DNA of 64,000 nucleotides from Nitrospirota bacterium (GTDB lineage: Bacteria; Nitrospirota; Nitrospiria; Nitrospirales; Nitrospiraceae). The translations under genes were made by a program, and so were the position numbers. The DNA is taken from NCBI GenBank assembly GCA_030645475.1, contig JAUSMA010000058.1:1-64000 (forward strand), read 5' to 3'. Each line of letters begins with the position of its first letter. Positions within the stretch are counted from its first letter, which is position 1. This document shows, one piece after another, positions 17,156 to 25,614 of this stretch. The notes under the pieces are model-generated. The model was not told the DNA's origin. It saw nothing but the letters and a program-made list of their open reading frames with translations, and did no database searches.

Positions 17156-17740
17156 ATGTCTCGCCCAAAAAAATTCAACCCGGATGAGGCGCTTGAGAAG
17201 GCCATGCAGGTCTTTTGGCACAAGGGCTATGAAGCCACCTCGATGGAAGATCTGCTCAACGCGATGGGCATCAATCGCGGGAGCCTCTACGCCACCTTCG
17301 GCGACAAACGCGAACTATTCCTGAGGGCCATGGACCTCTATTGCTCCGGCGGCGGCATCGGCAACAGGCTCTCCATCTTGAGCCAGCCGGGCCCGGCACT
17401 TCCTCTCATTCGCCAGTTCATCGGCGCCATGCTGGAATTCGGCCTCTCCGATCCGTTACGCCGAGGCTGCATGATGACCAACACGCTGGTAGAACTGGGG
17501 CCACATGAGAAAGACATCGCCCTGAAAGTGTCGGGACGGCTGCAGATGGCGGAAGAGGGCTTCTTTCAGCTGCTCGCGCGCGCGAAGCACGAGGGAGAAC
17601 TTGCGAAACACAAAGACCCTCGTGCGCTGGCTCGGGTCCTGGTCACGATGATGCAAGGCACCATCGTCATGATCAAAGCCGGCACGCCGGCCGACGTAGT
17701 GAGACAGACTGCGGAGACGGCATTGTCGATTTTGGATTAA
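17156..17740 (+). CDS. TetR-family transcriptional regulator
   Basis: A 194-residue regulator. The N-terminal helix-turn-helix (about 8-55) contains GYEATSMEDLLNAMGINRGSLYATFGDK in the TetR register; the recognition helix is followed by LYxxFGxK. The C-terminal helical domain resembles the AcrR/NemR-type group with GCMMTNTLVEL, often responsive to electrophiles or quinones. It is first in the plus-strand block and lies 62 bp before the 4Fe-4S/SCP2 gene, a likely target. A palindrome over its own promoter suggests autoregulation. Confidence 0.9.
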   Translation: MSRPKKFNPDEALEKAMQVFWHKGYEATSMEDLLNAMGINRGSLYATFGDKRELFLRAMDLYCSGGGIGNRLSILSQPGPALPLIRQFIGAMLEFGLSDPLRRGCMMTNTLVELGPHEKDIALKVSGRLQMAEEGFFQLLARAKHEGELAKHKDPRALARVLVTMMQGTIVMIKAGTPADVVRQTAETALSILD

Positions 17741-17802
17741 ACAACATCTCTTTTTGATCTGTTCGGAATGCTCGCTCGTGACCGATGACTGGAGGAATGC
17801 CC

Positions 17803-19143
17803 ATGCCGCTGGATGATCACCCAACGGTCCAACTGGTCCGAGGAAAACTCTCCCACCGATCTACCCAGGTTTCAGCGAGCACATTGAATGCGGAATTGCT
17901 CCGGAAGCTCTGTCTCGATACAGGGGCCGACGACGTGGGCTTTGTGGAGCTGGAACGACCGGCTCTGGGCGATCAACGCGACGATATCCTTCACCTCTTC
18001 CCGCAGACTAAGTCCTTCATCAGTTTCGTCGTGCGGATGAACCGCGAACCGATTCGCAATCCGGCTCGGTCAATCGCCAACCTAGAGTTTCATCATGCAG
18101 GCGATCGCGTGAATGACATCGCCCGAACCATCGTGGAGGCACTTGAGGCTCGCGGGGTGCGAGCCTTGAACCCCTCGATGGGATTCCCGATGGAAATGGA
18201 CAGATTTCCCGGAAAAATCTGGGTGATCTCCCACAAACCGATCGCAGTAGAAGCTGGACTCGGCCAGATGGGCATTCACCGGAATGTCATTCATCCAAAG
18301 TTCGGCAATTTCATGCTCTTGGGCACCATCGTGCTGGATGCCGAGATCAGCGCCTACGACAGCCCCATCGCCTACAACCCCTGTCTCGAATGCAAACTCT
18401 GCGTGGCGGCCTGCCCGACAGGCGCCATCGGGGCCGACGGCCACTTCGATTTCTCCGCCTGCTACACGCACAACTACCGGGAGTTTATGGGTGGCTTTAC
18501 CGATTGGGTCGAACGGATCGCGGACAGCCCAAATGCGACGGTATACCGGCAGAAAGTCAGCGACGCCGAAACCACCTCCATGTGGCAGAGTCTGTCCTTC
18601 GGCGCCAATTACAAAGCGGCCTACTGTCTCGCCGTCTGTCCCGCTGGAGAGGAAGTCATTCCGCCGTTCTTGGCTAATCGTAAGGCCTTCACCGCCGATG
18701 TCGTGACACCGCTCCAGGACAAGATCGAGCCGATCTACGTCGTGCCAGAGTCCGATGCCGAATCGCACGTGGCCAAGCGCTTTCCCCAGAAGACCGTTCG
18801 ACGGGTCGGCAACGGCCTTCGCCCCTCCTCCATCGAGCAGTTCCTGGCCGGCCTTCCCCACGCCTTTCAACGAGGGAAAGCAGAGGGTCTCGACGCGACG
18901 TATCACTTTAGCTTCACCGGTGCCGAAACGCGGCAAGCCACAGTTACTATTCGCAACAAGAACATCTCAGTGCAGGACGGTCATATTGGCACCCCGCATC
19001 TGCGCCTCACCGCCGACAGCCAGACATGGCTTCGGTTTGTACGCAAAGAAGGCAGCCTCATCTGGGCCTTGCTGATACGCACGATTCGTCTCACCGGCTC
19101 GCCGAAGCTGCTAATGACGTTTGGTAAATGTTTTCCGTCGTGA
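17803..19143 (+). CDS. QueG-like 4Fe-4S protein fused to an SCP2 domain
   Basis: A 446-residue protein, started at the ATG seven bases after GGAGG. Residues ~20-190 resemble the N-terminal part of epoxyqueuosine reductase/reductive-dehalogenase-like proteins. Then comes a ferredoxin cluster CLECKLCVAACP (Cys194, 197, 200, 204) and a second, shorter cysteine group CLAVCPAGE near residue 279. The last ~115 residues look like an SCP2/sterol-carrier lipid-binding domain. True QueG lacks SCP2, so a redox reaction on a hydrophobic ligand is more likely than tRNA modification. The sigma-factor gene follows 15 bp later, suggesting one transcript. Confidence 0.75.
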   Translation: MPLDDHPTVQLVRGKLSHRSTQVSASTLNAELLRKLCLDTGADDVGFVELERPALGDQRDDILHLFPQTKSFISFVVRMNREPIRNPARSIANLEFHHAGDRVNDIARTIVEALEARGVRALNPSMGFPMEMDRFPGKIWVISHKPIAVEAGLGQMGIHRNVIHPKFGNFMLLGTIVLDAEISAYDSPIAYNPCLECKLCVAACPTGAIGADGHFDFSACYTHNYREFMGGFTDWVERIADSPNATVYRQKVSDAETTSMWQSLSFGANYKAAYCLAVCPAGEEVIPPFLANRKAFTADVVTPLQDKIEPIYVVPESDAESHVAKRFPQKTVRRVGNGLRPSSIEQFLAGLPHAFQRGKAEGLDATYHFSFTGAETRQATVTIRNKNISVQDGHIGTPHLRLTADSQTWLRFVRKEGSLIWALLIRTIRLTGSPKLLMTFGKCFPS

Positions 19144-19158
19144 AAGAGATCGATTGCC

Positions 19159-20424
19159 ATGGCCGATGACGCTTCCAATCAGGCACGTGAAACGGTGGAG
19201 GCGATCTACCGCACGGAATCGCGGCAGGTGCTGGCCACCTTGATCCGCCTACTGGGCAACTTCGACGTAGCCGAAGAGGCGATGCACGAAGCCTTCGCCA
19301 TTGCCGTCGAACAATGGTCACGGGAAGGTATCCCCGCCAATCCCAGAGCCTGGCTCGTCTCAACCGGTCGTTTCAAGGCCATCGACGGCATGCGACGCCG
19401 CGCCCGACTGGATGCATCGGTCGCGGAGCTCGCCAAACAACCGGAACTGACAACGAGGCTCGATGCCGAGCCACAAGAGGACGAGCATGTCGAGGACGAC
19501 CGGCTCCGATTGATCTTCACCTGTTGCCATCCGGCCTTGGCACCGGCAGCACAGATGGCCATGACATTGCGCGAAGTCTGCGGCCTCACCACAGAAGAAA
19601 TTGCGCGCGCATTTTTGATCAAGCCCCCAACCGTCGCGCAGCGCATCGTGCGGGCCAAGAACAAAATCCGCGACGCCCGCATTCCCTACGAAGTGCCGTC
19701 CGAAACAGAATTGCCCGATCGACTGGACGCCGTGCTCCGAGTGGTCTACCTCGTCTTCAACGAGGGCTACTCTGCCTCATCTGGCGACGCAGTCACACGT
19801 CACGATCTCAGTGGGGAGGCCGTTCGTCTGACGAGAGTCCTGACCACACTGATCCCGCACGCAGAGGTACTGGGACTGCTGGGGCTCATGCTCTTGCAAG
19901 ACTCACGGCGGGCCGCTCGCACCTCAGCCACTGGCGAACTGATTCTCTTGGAAGATCAGGATCGGTCGCTTTGGAATCGTGAGCAGATTGCAGAGGGCGT
20001 AGCGTTGGTGCAGCGGGCCTTCTCGATAGGCCAGGTCGGACCCTATACCGTTCAAGCTGCGATCGCAACCGTACATGCACAAGCCCCGACCGCCGCCGCA
20101 ACGGATTGGCAGCAGATCGTCGAACTCTACAGTCTCTTACTCCGAGCAGAACCCTCGCCGGTCATCGAACTCAACCGCGCGGTCGCCGTGGCGATGCGCG
20201 ATGATCCGCTCGCCGGTCTGGAGTTGGTCGATGCCATTCTGAAGAGAGGCGATCTGGACGCCTATCACTTGGCCCATGCCGCGCGAGCGGATCTCTGCCG
20301 GCGGCTGGGACGGACGAAAGAGGCCCGCACCTCTTACCAACGAGCCCTGAGCCTGACACAGCAGGAACCGGAGCGGCGGTTTCTGGAAAAACGGCTGGCC
20401 GATTTGACGAGTTCAATCGGCTAG
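19159..20424 (+). CDS. ECF42-group sigma factor with C-terminal extension
   Basis: A 421-residue ECF sigma factor. Region 2 lies at about 12-80 (FDVAEEAMHEAFAIAVEQW) and region 4 at about 120-178 (LREVCGLTTEEIARAF, then helix-turn-helix). The long extension (about 185-421; DUF6596 then TPR-like helices) is diagnostic of the ECF42 group, where it is reported to be needed for activity. ECF42 genes usually sit beside DGPF proteins and lack an anti-sigma factor; both hold here. The ATG start has no strong ribosome binding site beyond GAAAGAGA. The signal it senses is unknown. Confidence 0.92.
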   Translation: MADDASNQARETVEAIYRTESRQVLATLIRLLGNFDVAEEAMHEAFAIAVEQWSREGIPANPRAWLVSTGRFKAIDGMRRRARLDASVAELAKQPELTTRLDAEPQEDEHVEDDRLRLIFTCCHPALAPAAQMAMTLREVCGLTTEEIARAFLIKPPTVAQRIVRAKNKIRDARIPYEVPSETELPDRLDAVLRVVYLVFNEGYSASSGDAVTRHDLSGEAVRLTRVLTTLIPHAEVLGLLGLMLLQDSRRAARTSATGELILLEDQDRSLWNREQIAEGVALVQRAFSIGQVGPYTVQAAIATVHAQAPTAAATDWQQIVELYSLLLRAEPSPVIELNRAVAVAMRDDPLAGLELVDAILKRGDLDAYHLAHAARADLCRRLGRTKEARTSYQRALSLTQQEPERRFLEKRLADLTSSIG

Positions 20425-20500
20425 ACACATCTGGATGCAGGCTCGTAAGCACTTGATTCAGATGGACTAATCCTTGTCCATTCCAAGAAGGTTGAGGCGA

Positions 20501-20526
20501 TGTCGATTTTGAGATCTCCCAGCGAC
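20501..20526 (+). promoter_or_regulatory. Candidate ECF42-dependent promoter
   Basis: TGTCGA at 20501-20506 and CGAC at 20523-20526 are separated by 16 bp. This is the -35 and -10 form reported for ECF42 sigma factors (TGTCGA and CG(A/T)C). It lies between the sigma gene and the first VOC gene, giving a predicted leader of about 35 bases ending in GGAGG. It likely drives the downstream DGPF/VOC operon. Confidence 0.65.
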
Positions 20527-20567
20527 AATCTCATGACAGCAGGATGAAGGACTCATTGGAGGATGCC

Positions 20568-20978
20568 ATGGCGAAGCCGACGAAGAAAAAGGTGAAGCAG
20601 CCCCTGCAGGCGGCAAATGTCTGCTGGTTTGACGTTCCCGCAGACGATCTGAAACGGGCAAAAAAGTTCTATACGTCGTTATTCGGTTGGAAATTTGCGA
20701 AGTTGTCCGCGGCCATCGCCGACTACTGGCACATCGACACCGGCGGAAAGGATGCCTCGCCGGACGGCGGGCTCTTACCCCGCATGCATCCCGGGCACAC
20801 CATTACGGTCTACGTAACCGTCCCATCGGTGGACAAGGCCCTGGCCAAAGTCCAGAAACTCGGCGGCACGGTTTGCAAGCCGAAGACCGCGGTGCCACAC
20901 ATGGGTTATTTCGCCATCTGCGAGGACACGGAACATAACGTCTTCGCCCTCTGGGAACCGAACGAGCGGGCTGCATAA
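20568..20978 (+). CDS. VOC-family (glyoxalase/dioxygenase-fold) protein
   Basis: A 136-residue single VOC module. I use the ATG five bases after GGAGG rather than the frame's first ATG. VCWFDVPADDLKRAKKFYTSLFGW is the standard first beta-alpha unit; the second half ends with YFAICEDTEHNVFALWEP, where the Glu and preceding polar residues are usual metal ligands in VOC enzymes. Proteins of this type act in glyoxal, antibiotic or aromatic metabolism, or only bind ligands. As the first gene after the ECF42-type promoter it is a probable sigma target. Confidence 0.85.
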   Translation: MAKPTKKKVKQPLQAANVCWFDVPADDLKRAKKFYTSLFGWKFAKLSAAIADYWHIDTGGKDASPDGGLLPRMHPGHTITVYVTVPSVDKALAKVQKLGGTVCKPKTAVPHMGYFAICEDTEHNVFALWEPNERAA

Positions 20979-21016
20979 CGAAGACAGATCCACGGATCAC
21001 TCATAGGAAACATGCC

Positions 21017-21373
21017 ATGAAATACCTCTGCCTAATCTACCTTGAAGAGAAAACACTCCACGCCATACCCCAAAACGAGCGGGTCGCGCTCTCGAACGAG
21101 TCCATGGCCTACTGCGGTGAGCTGCAGAAGAACGGCCAGTTCATCGCGGCTTCGCCTCTGCACCCGGTAGAAACCGCCACGACGGTGCGGGTGCGAGGGG
21201 GAAAAGTCTCCACAACCGATGGGCCCTTTGCCGAAACGAAGGAACAGCTGGGCGGCTACTTGCTGATCGACGTCAAAGACCTGAACGATGCTGTACGGAT
21301 CGCCTCGAAGTTTCCCGCAGCCCAGTACGGGAGCATCGAGGTGCGGCCGCTAAAAGAAGACGGCTGTGCGTAA
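21017..21373 (+). CDS. YCII-related DGPF protein (copy 1)
   Basis: A 118-residue YCII/DGPF protein. It has the ferredoxin-like fold start MKYLCLIYLEE, the SPLHPVETATTVRVRGGK beta-hairpin, the DGPF signature at 68-71 (TDGPFAETKEQLGGY), and a C-terminal GSIEVRPL strand. DGPF proteins are the usual partners and targets of ECF42 sigma factors; their biochemical role is unknown, though the related YciI has a His-Asp pair. It lies 38 bp after the VOC gene in the same orientation. Confidence 0.9.
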   Translation: MKYLCLIYLEEKTLHAIPQNERVALSNESMAYCGELQKNGQFIAASPLHPVETATTVRVRGGKVSTTDGPFAETKEQLGGYLLIDVKDLNDAVRIASKFPAAQYGSIEVRPLKEDGCA

Positions 21374-21409
21374 TCAGCGAACGATCGCGATCATGCCGGG
21401 AGTCATACC

Positions 21410-21784
21410 ATGAAATTCTTGTTGATCGTGCATCATGACGAAGAGGCGTTCGAAAAGATCGAGAAAGAGACGCGACAGGCACTGCTCGCCGACTCTATCG
21501 AGTTGACCCATCAGCTTCATGCCGCAGGACAATACGTCCATGCCTCGCCGCTCCATCCGGCTGGTACCGCAGTGATTGTGAAAGTACGCGAGGGCAAACC
21601 GCTCGTGACCGACGGCCCCTTCATCGAAACGCGCGAGCAGATCGCAGGCTATTTCCTGATCGACGCGCGGAGTCTCAGCGAGGCGGTCGGGGTCGCCGTT
21701 CGGGTTCCTGGAGCGAGGATTGGAACCGTCGAGGTAAGGCCGCTGATCGAGATCACGGGATTGCCCGCAGCGGGAAGGTGCTGA
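21410..21784 (+). CDS. YCII-related DGPF protein (copy 2)
   Basis: A 124-residue paralogue of the preceding gene: [14 protein letters not shown] at the start, [23 protein letters not shown] at 68-71 ([20 protein letters not shown]), and GTVEVRPL near the end. The same alignment positions in both copies point to tandem duplication, though the sequences have diverged widely. GGGAG precedes the ATG and the gap to copy 1 is 36 bp. Likely the same transcript. Confidence 0.9.
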   Translation: MKFLLIVHHDEEAFEKIEKETRQALLADSIELTHQLHAAGQYVHASPLHPAGTAVIVKVREGKPLVTDGPFIETREQIAGYFLIDARSLSEAVGVAVRVPGARIGTVEVRPLIEITGLPAAGRC

Positions 21785-21855
21785 GCTCAGAGGATTACAT
21801 CCAGATACAAAACCGTTTCTTGCGAGATGTGACTCGATGCAAGGGAGCAACCGCC

Positions 21856-22293
21856 ATGCCCACAATCACTCCGTTCTTATGGTTTGACGGCAGAGCCGAA
21901 GAGGCCGCCAGGTTCTATACGTCGATCTTCAAGGATTCGAAGATCGACAGCGTCTCGAAGATGTCCGCCACATTCCATCTCAATGGGCAACAGTTCATAG
22001 CCTTAAACGGCGGCCCGCAATTCCCCTTCACCGAGGCCATCTCCTTCTTCGTGGATTGCCAAACCCAGGAGGAAGTCGATGAGCTGTGGGAAACGCTCTC
22101 GGCCGGAGGTGAACCGAGACGTTGCGGTTGGCTAAAAGACAAATTCGGGGTGTCGTGGCAAATTATCCCATCTATATTGGGCGAGCTGTTGCAGGATGAG
22201 GATGACGCGAAATCCGACCGAGTCATGCGGGCCATGCTGCAGATGGACAAGATCGATATCCAAGGACTCCAGCAGGCCTATGAACACCCATAG
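21856..22293 (+). CDS. PhnB-type VOC protein
   Basis: A 145-residue protein of the PhnB/3-demethylubiquinone methyltransferase-like VOC group. [21 protein letters not shown] and the later [35 protein letters not shown] and a C-terminal [13 protein letters not shown] helix are all typical. The start is the ATG after AAGGGAG. The annotation as a methyltransferase common for this family is misleading; there is no SAM site. It lies inside the DGPF array, which often includes such proteins. Confidence 0.88.
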   Translation: MPTITPFLWFDGRAEEAARFYTSIFKDSKIDSVSKMSATFHLNGQQFIALNGGPQFPFTEAISFFVDCQTQEEVDELWETLSAGGEPRRCGWLKDKFGVSWQIIPSILGELLQDEDDAKSDRVMRAMLQMDKIDIQGLQQAYEHP

Positions 22294-22341
22294 AGTCGTC
22301 ACGAATACATTCGACTGATTTGCGTACGAGGAGGGCTCACG

Positions 22342-22773
22342 ATGCGATTCATGGTTCTGGTCAAAGCCACGAAGAATTCTGAGGCGGGCGTCATGCCGAG
22401 CGAACAGTTACTGACGGAGATGGGGAAGTTTAACGAAGCACTCATGAACGCCGGGGTACTACTGGCAGGCGAAGGCCTTCAGCCCAGCTCCACAGGCACT
22501 CGCGTGAAATTTTCAGGAACCACGCGCACCCTTATCGACGGTCCCTTCGCTGAGACGAAGGAGCTCATTGCCGGCTATTGGCTGTGGCAAGTGCAGTCGA
22601 AGGACGAGGCGATCGAATGGATCACGCGCTGCCAGAATCCGGCCGGCGACGGCAACGAAGGCGAGATTGAACTGCGTCAAGTCTTCGAAGCGGAAGACTT
22701 CGGGGCTGAGTTCACGCCTGAGTTGAAGGAGCAAGAGGAGCAGGTCCGGGCGCAGACTGCGCACAACAAGTAG
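22342..22773 (+). CDS. YCII-related DGPF protein (copy 3)
   Basis: A 143-residue DGPF protein of a different subgroup from copies 1 and 2: MRFMVLVKATKNSEAG, LLAGEGLQPSSTGTRVKFSG, IDGPFAETKELIAGYW (DGPF at 66-69), and a long acidic C-terminal tail from about residue 110. This LxGEGLxPS subgroup is the form most often met near ECF42 genes. GAGGAGGGC precedes the ATG. It is nine bases upstream of the SRPBCC gene, so co-translation is likely. Confidence 0.92.
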   Translation: MRFMVLVKATKNSEAGVMPSEQLLTEMGKFNEALMNAGVLLAGEGLQPSSTGTRVKFSGTTRTLIDGPFAETKELIAGYWLWQVQSKDEAIEWITRCQNPAGDGNEGEIELRQVFEAEDFGAEFTPELKEQEEQVRAQTAHNK

Positions 22774-22782
22774 GAGGGAGTC

Positions 22783-23310
22783 ATGCTGAAGAACATCCTG
22801 ATCCTCGCCGTGAGCCTCATCTCAGCCGCTCTCATGTATGCTGCGACCAAGCCCGATACGTTCCGGGTTCAACGGACGGCAACCATCGCGGCTCCGCCGG
22901 AGAATGTCTTCGGACTCATCCAAGATCTGCATCAGTGGGCCTCCTGGTCGCCCTGGGAAAAGATGGACCCGGCGATGAAGAAATCCTATAGCGGCGCGCC
23001 TCAGGGGGCGGGCGCCGCGCTCGACTGGGACGGCAATAACGATGTCGGTACAGGACGCATGGAGATCATCAGCACAGTTCCTTCATCACGGGTCGTAATC
23101 AAGCTCGACTTTCTGAAACCGTTTGAAGCCCATAACCAAGCGGAATTCACCGTGGAAGGCAGCGAGTCTGCGACAAGCGTGACCTGGGCCATGCATGGCC
23201 CGCAGCCCTTCATCATGAAGGTCATGGATCTGGTGATGGGCATGGACAAGATGGTCGGAAAAGACTTTGAAACCGGCTTGGCCAATCTGAAACAATTGGC
23301 TGAGAAATAA
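22783..23310 (+). CDS. SRPBCC/polyketide-cyclase-like protein with N-terminal membrane anchor
   Basis: A 175-residue protein. A hydrophobic segment (about 3-20) anchors or exports it, and the remainder is a START/SRPBCC helix-grip domain: RVQRTATIAAPPENVFGLIQD, LHQWASWSPWEKMDP and VTWAMHGPQPF. The cavity normally binds a hydrophobic ligand. GGAGG lies before the ATG. It follows DGPF copy 3 by nine bases. Ligand unknown; small SRPBCC proteins are recurrent in DGPF loci. Confidence 0.85.
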   Translation: MLKNILILAVSLISAALMYAATKPDTFRVQRTATIAAPPENVFGLIQDLHQWASWSPWEKMDPAMKKSYSGAPQGAGAALDWDGNNDVGTGRMEIISTVPSSRVVIKLDFLKPFEAHNQAEFTVEGSESATSVTWAMHGPQPFIMKVMDLVMGMDKMVGKDFETGLANLKQLAEK

Positions 23311-23325
23311 ACCAAGGAGGCCGCC

Positions 23326-23928
23326 ATGCGTATCATGAATCTCGCTATCACAACTCTGTGCCTGATGCTGACCGTCTCGCCGGCCCTCGCCAAAGAGAAG
23401 AAACACGAAAAGCCGATGGACCAGCAGGCAATGATGGAGCTCTGGAAGAAGCTGGCCCAGCCCGGCGAGCCGCACAAGTTGTTTGCCAGTCTGGCCGGAA
23501 GCTGGACGACGCAGACCAAAGAATGGATGGAACCGGGCAAGCCGCCGACGGAATCCACCGGAACCGCGGAAACAAAAATGCTGCTGGATGGACGATTTCT
23601 CTACCAGGAATACAACGCCCAGATGATGGGGCAGCCCTTCTCCGGTATCGGGATCGACGGATACGACAACGTGACCAAGAAATATGTCACCGCCTGGATC
23701 GACACCATGGGAACCGGGATCTTCTTCATGGAGGGCACGGCCAGCGCCGACGGCAAGACCATCACGTTGAAAGGGTCGCACCCTGAGCCGGGCGGCGGCA
23801 AGATGTCCCATCGCGCGGTCTGGAAGATCCAGGACGCCAACAACCAAACGTTCGAGATGTACGGGACGCACGGCCATGGTGGCAAGGAAATGAAGTTCCT
23901 CGAGATCGTCTATACCAGGAAATCGTGA
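23326..23928 (+). CDS. Secreted DUF1579 protein
   Basis: A 200-residue protein with a signal peptide (1-22, cleavage after ALA). The mature domain matches DUF1579: KLFASLAGSWTTQTKEWMEPG, FLYQEYNAQMMGQPFSGIGIDGYD, and late KMSHRAVWKIQD. The fold is a lipocalin-like barrel suited to small hydrophobic ligands. AAGGAGG is well placed before the ATG, 15 bp after the SRPBCC gene. Periplasmic location is inferred from the signal; function is unknown. Confidence 0.85.
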   Translation: MRIMNLAITTLCLMLTVSPALAKEKKHEKPMDQQAMMELWKKLAQPGEPHKLFASLAGSWTTQTKEWMEPGKPPTESTGTAETKMLLDGRFLYQEYNAQMMGQPFSGIGIDGYDNVTKKYVTAWIDTMGTGIFFMEGTASADGKTITLKGSHPEPGGGKMSHRAVWKIQDANNQTFEMYGTHGHGGKEMKFLEIVYTRKS

Positions 23929-24001
23929 TGCCACAGCATTGACCTGGATAGGCCGACATGCTTGACTAGAGACCTTACACGTTTACCTAAGGAGGCTTCT
24001 T

Positions 24002-24436
24002 ATGCAACGGACGATTGGCATGTTGGCATTGGCCCTGATGCTGACCGGGCTCAGTGGCTGTAGTTATCTATTCTATCCTCGTGCGGGCGACTACGCGACG
24101 CAGGCCAAAGGCGCAAGCGGCGTCGAGACGATGATCAATTTGACAAATATGATAGAAGCCACGGCGGCGAAAGCCAAGGGCGGCAAGGGCGTCGATACCG
24201 CGTTCGATGACCTTCACAACCAGCTCCACGCCCTCATGGATTCCTTCTGCGGGGTAACCGAGGCACAGTCGAAAACGCCGGCATACGACCTGGCCAAAAC
24301 GCACAAAAAAGAACTCAGCGCCATATTTGGTCGGCTGTGGAAGTTCAAAGACGAGCAACCGCAGCGCGACCAGCATTTGGATCTCCTGAGCACCGAGTTG
24401 AAAGAATTGCGAGAGACATTACAAACCTTGAAGTAG
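24002..24436 (+). CDS. Small predicted lipoprotein, helical
   Basis: A 144-residue protein: signal then LSGC with lipidated Cys20. The mature part is helical, with an AKAKGGKGVDTAFDDLHNQLHAL stretch and a leucine-rich C-terminal helix that may form a coiled coil. A strong AAGGAGG precedes the ATG. It is 73 bp after the DUF1579 gene and 20 bp before the propeller gene. No family is recognised; it may be an envelope partner of one of these. Confidence 0.7.
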   Translation: MQRTIGMLALALMLTGLSGCSYLFYPRAGDYATQAKGASGVETMINLTNMIEATAAKAKGGKGVDTAFDDLHNQLHALMDSFCGVTEAQSKTPAYDLAKTHKKELSAIFGRLWKFKDEQPQRDQHLDLLSTELKELRETLQTLK

Positions 24437-24456
24437 TCGTCGATCGGAGGCCGGTA

Positions 24457-25614
24457 ATGAAACTGTCGACCGCACCAGCCAGTAGCGGGGCCGTCACCTT
24501 GTTGATCGGCACCAGAAAAGGCGCATTCACACTGAAGAGCGACCGGACGAGGCGGACATGGAAACTCTCGGCTCCGATCTTCCTCGGCCACATCATCCAT
24601 CACGTCGTGTGCGACCCGCGGGACCGCCGCACGATGTTGATGGCGGCCAGTACAGGGCATCTGGGACCGACGCTCTATCGTTCCACCAATGCCGGGAAAA
24701 CCTGGAAGGAATCGCCGGCTCCGCCGGCCTTTCCCAAACTTCACGAAAGCGAGAAGGGCCGATCGGTGGGTCACACCTTCTGGCTGACGCCCTGCCACGC
24801 GAACGAACCGAACGCCTGGTACGCCGGCACCTCGCCGCAGGGCCTCTTCCGTTCCGATGACGGAGGGGTCACGTGGAAGCCGTTTTCCTCTATCAACGAC
24901 GATCCGCAATACCGCGAGTGGATGGGCACGGTGCAGGACGGCACGCCGGACGGCCCGAAGCTGCACTCGATCCTCGTGGACCCGCGCGATCCCACACATC
25001 TCTACTTCGCCATGTCCGGCGGAGGCGTGCATGAATCTGTCGATGGCGGCAAGACCTTCGTGCCTCTGGTGCAGGGACTCGACATCGTGGAGGGGCTCGA
25101 TCCCGCCGTCGTCACCTTCCACGATCCCCATTGCGTCCGGCTCTGTCCCAGCAATCCGGACCGGCTCTATCAGCAGAACCACTGCGGCATCTACCGCCTC
25201 GACCGGCCTTCGAATACCTGGGTACGGATCGGCAAGAACATGCCCAAGAAAACCGGCGATATCGGATTCCCCATGGTCCTGCACCCGCGTAATGCGGACA
25301 TGGCCTGGGTCTTTCCCATGGACGGATCGACGGTGTGGCCGCGCGTGAGTCCCGGTGGCAAGCCCGCCGCGTTTACGACTAAGAACGCCGGCAAGAGTTG
25401 GACGCGCCAAGACAAAGGCTTCCCGAAGTCGGGCGCCTGGTGGACGGTGAAACGTCAGGCCATGACCCGCGACGCACATGATCCCGTCGGGCTCTATGTG
25501 GGCACGACGCAGGGTGAGATCTGGGCGAGCCGGAACGAGGGGGCGACCTGGGCCTGCATCGCCAGGCATCTGCCCGAAATCTATTCGGTCGAAGCGGTCG
25601 CACTCGGACGATGA
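24457..25614 (+). CDS. BNR/sortilin-type beta-propeller protein
   Basis: A 385-residue protein begun at the ATG after CGGAGG. It contains repeated BNR/Asp-box units: LLIGTRKGAFTLKSD, YRSTNAGKTW, FRSDDGGVTWKPF, HESVDGGKTFVPL and ASRNEGATWACIARHLP. These fold as a six- or seven-bladed propeller as in sialidases and photosystem assembly factor HCF136, but the sialidase catalytic arginine triad is not evident and no signal peptide is seen. The stop overlaps the next start by 4 bp (ATGA). A binding or scaffold role is more likely than glycoside hydrolysis. Confidence 0.82.
   Translation: MKLSTAPASSGAVTLLIGTRKGAFTLKSDRTRRTWKLSAPIFLGHIIHHVVCDPRDRRTMLMAASTGHLGPTLYRSTNAGKTWKESPAPPAFPKLHESEKGRSVGHTFWLTPCHANEPNAWYAGTSPQGLFRSDDGGVTWKPFSSINDDPQYREWMGTVQDGTPDGPKLHSILVDPRDPTHLYFAMSGGGVHESVDGGKTFVPLVQGLDIVEGLDPAVVTFHDPHCVRLCPSNPDRLYQQNHCGIYRLDRPSNTWVRIGKNMPKKTGDIGFPMVLHPRNADMAWVFPMDGSTVWPRVSPGGKPAAFTTKNAGKSWTRQDKGFPKSGAWWTVKRQAMTRDAHDPVGLYVGTTQGEIWASRNEGATWACIARHLPEIYSVEAVALGR

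Noticed and set aside
17724-17750. TGTCGATTTTG at the end of tetR as a second ECF42 promoter
   Set aside because: The -35 and flanking bases match those at 20501, but no CG(A/T)C occurs 16-17 bp downstream, and the match lies in coding sequence.
18082-18936. 284-codon open frame antisense to the 4Fe-4S/SCP2 gene
   Set aside because: The plus-strand protein has clear cysteine motifs and a ribosome binding site; the antisense frame has neither.
24457-25614. Annotation of the propeller as an exo-sialidase
   Set aside because: Asp-boxes alone do not show sialidase activity; the catalytic Arg triad and a signal peptide are not evident.
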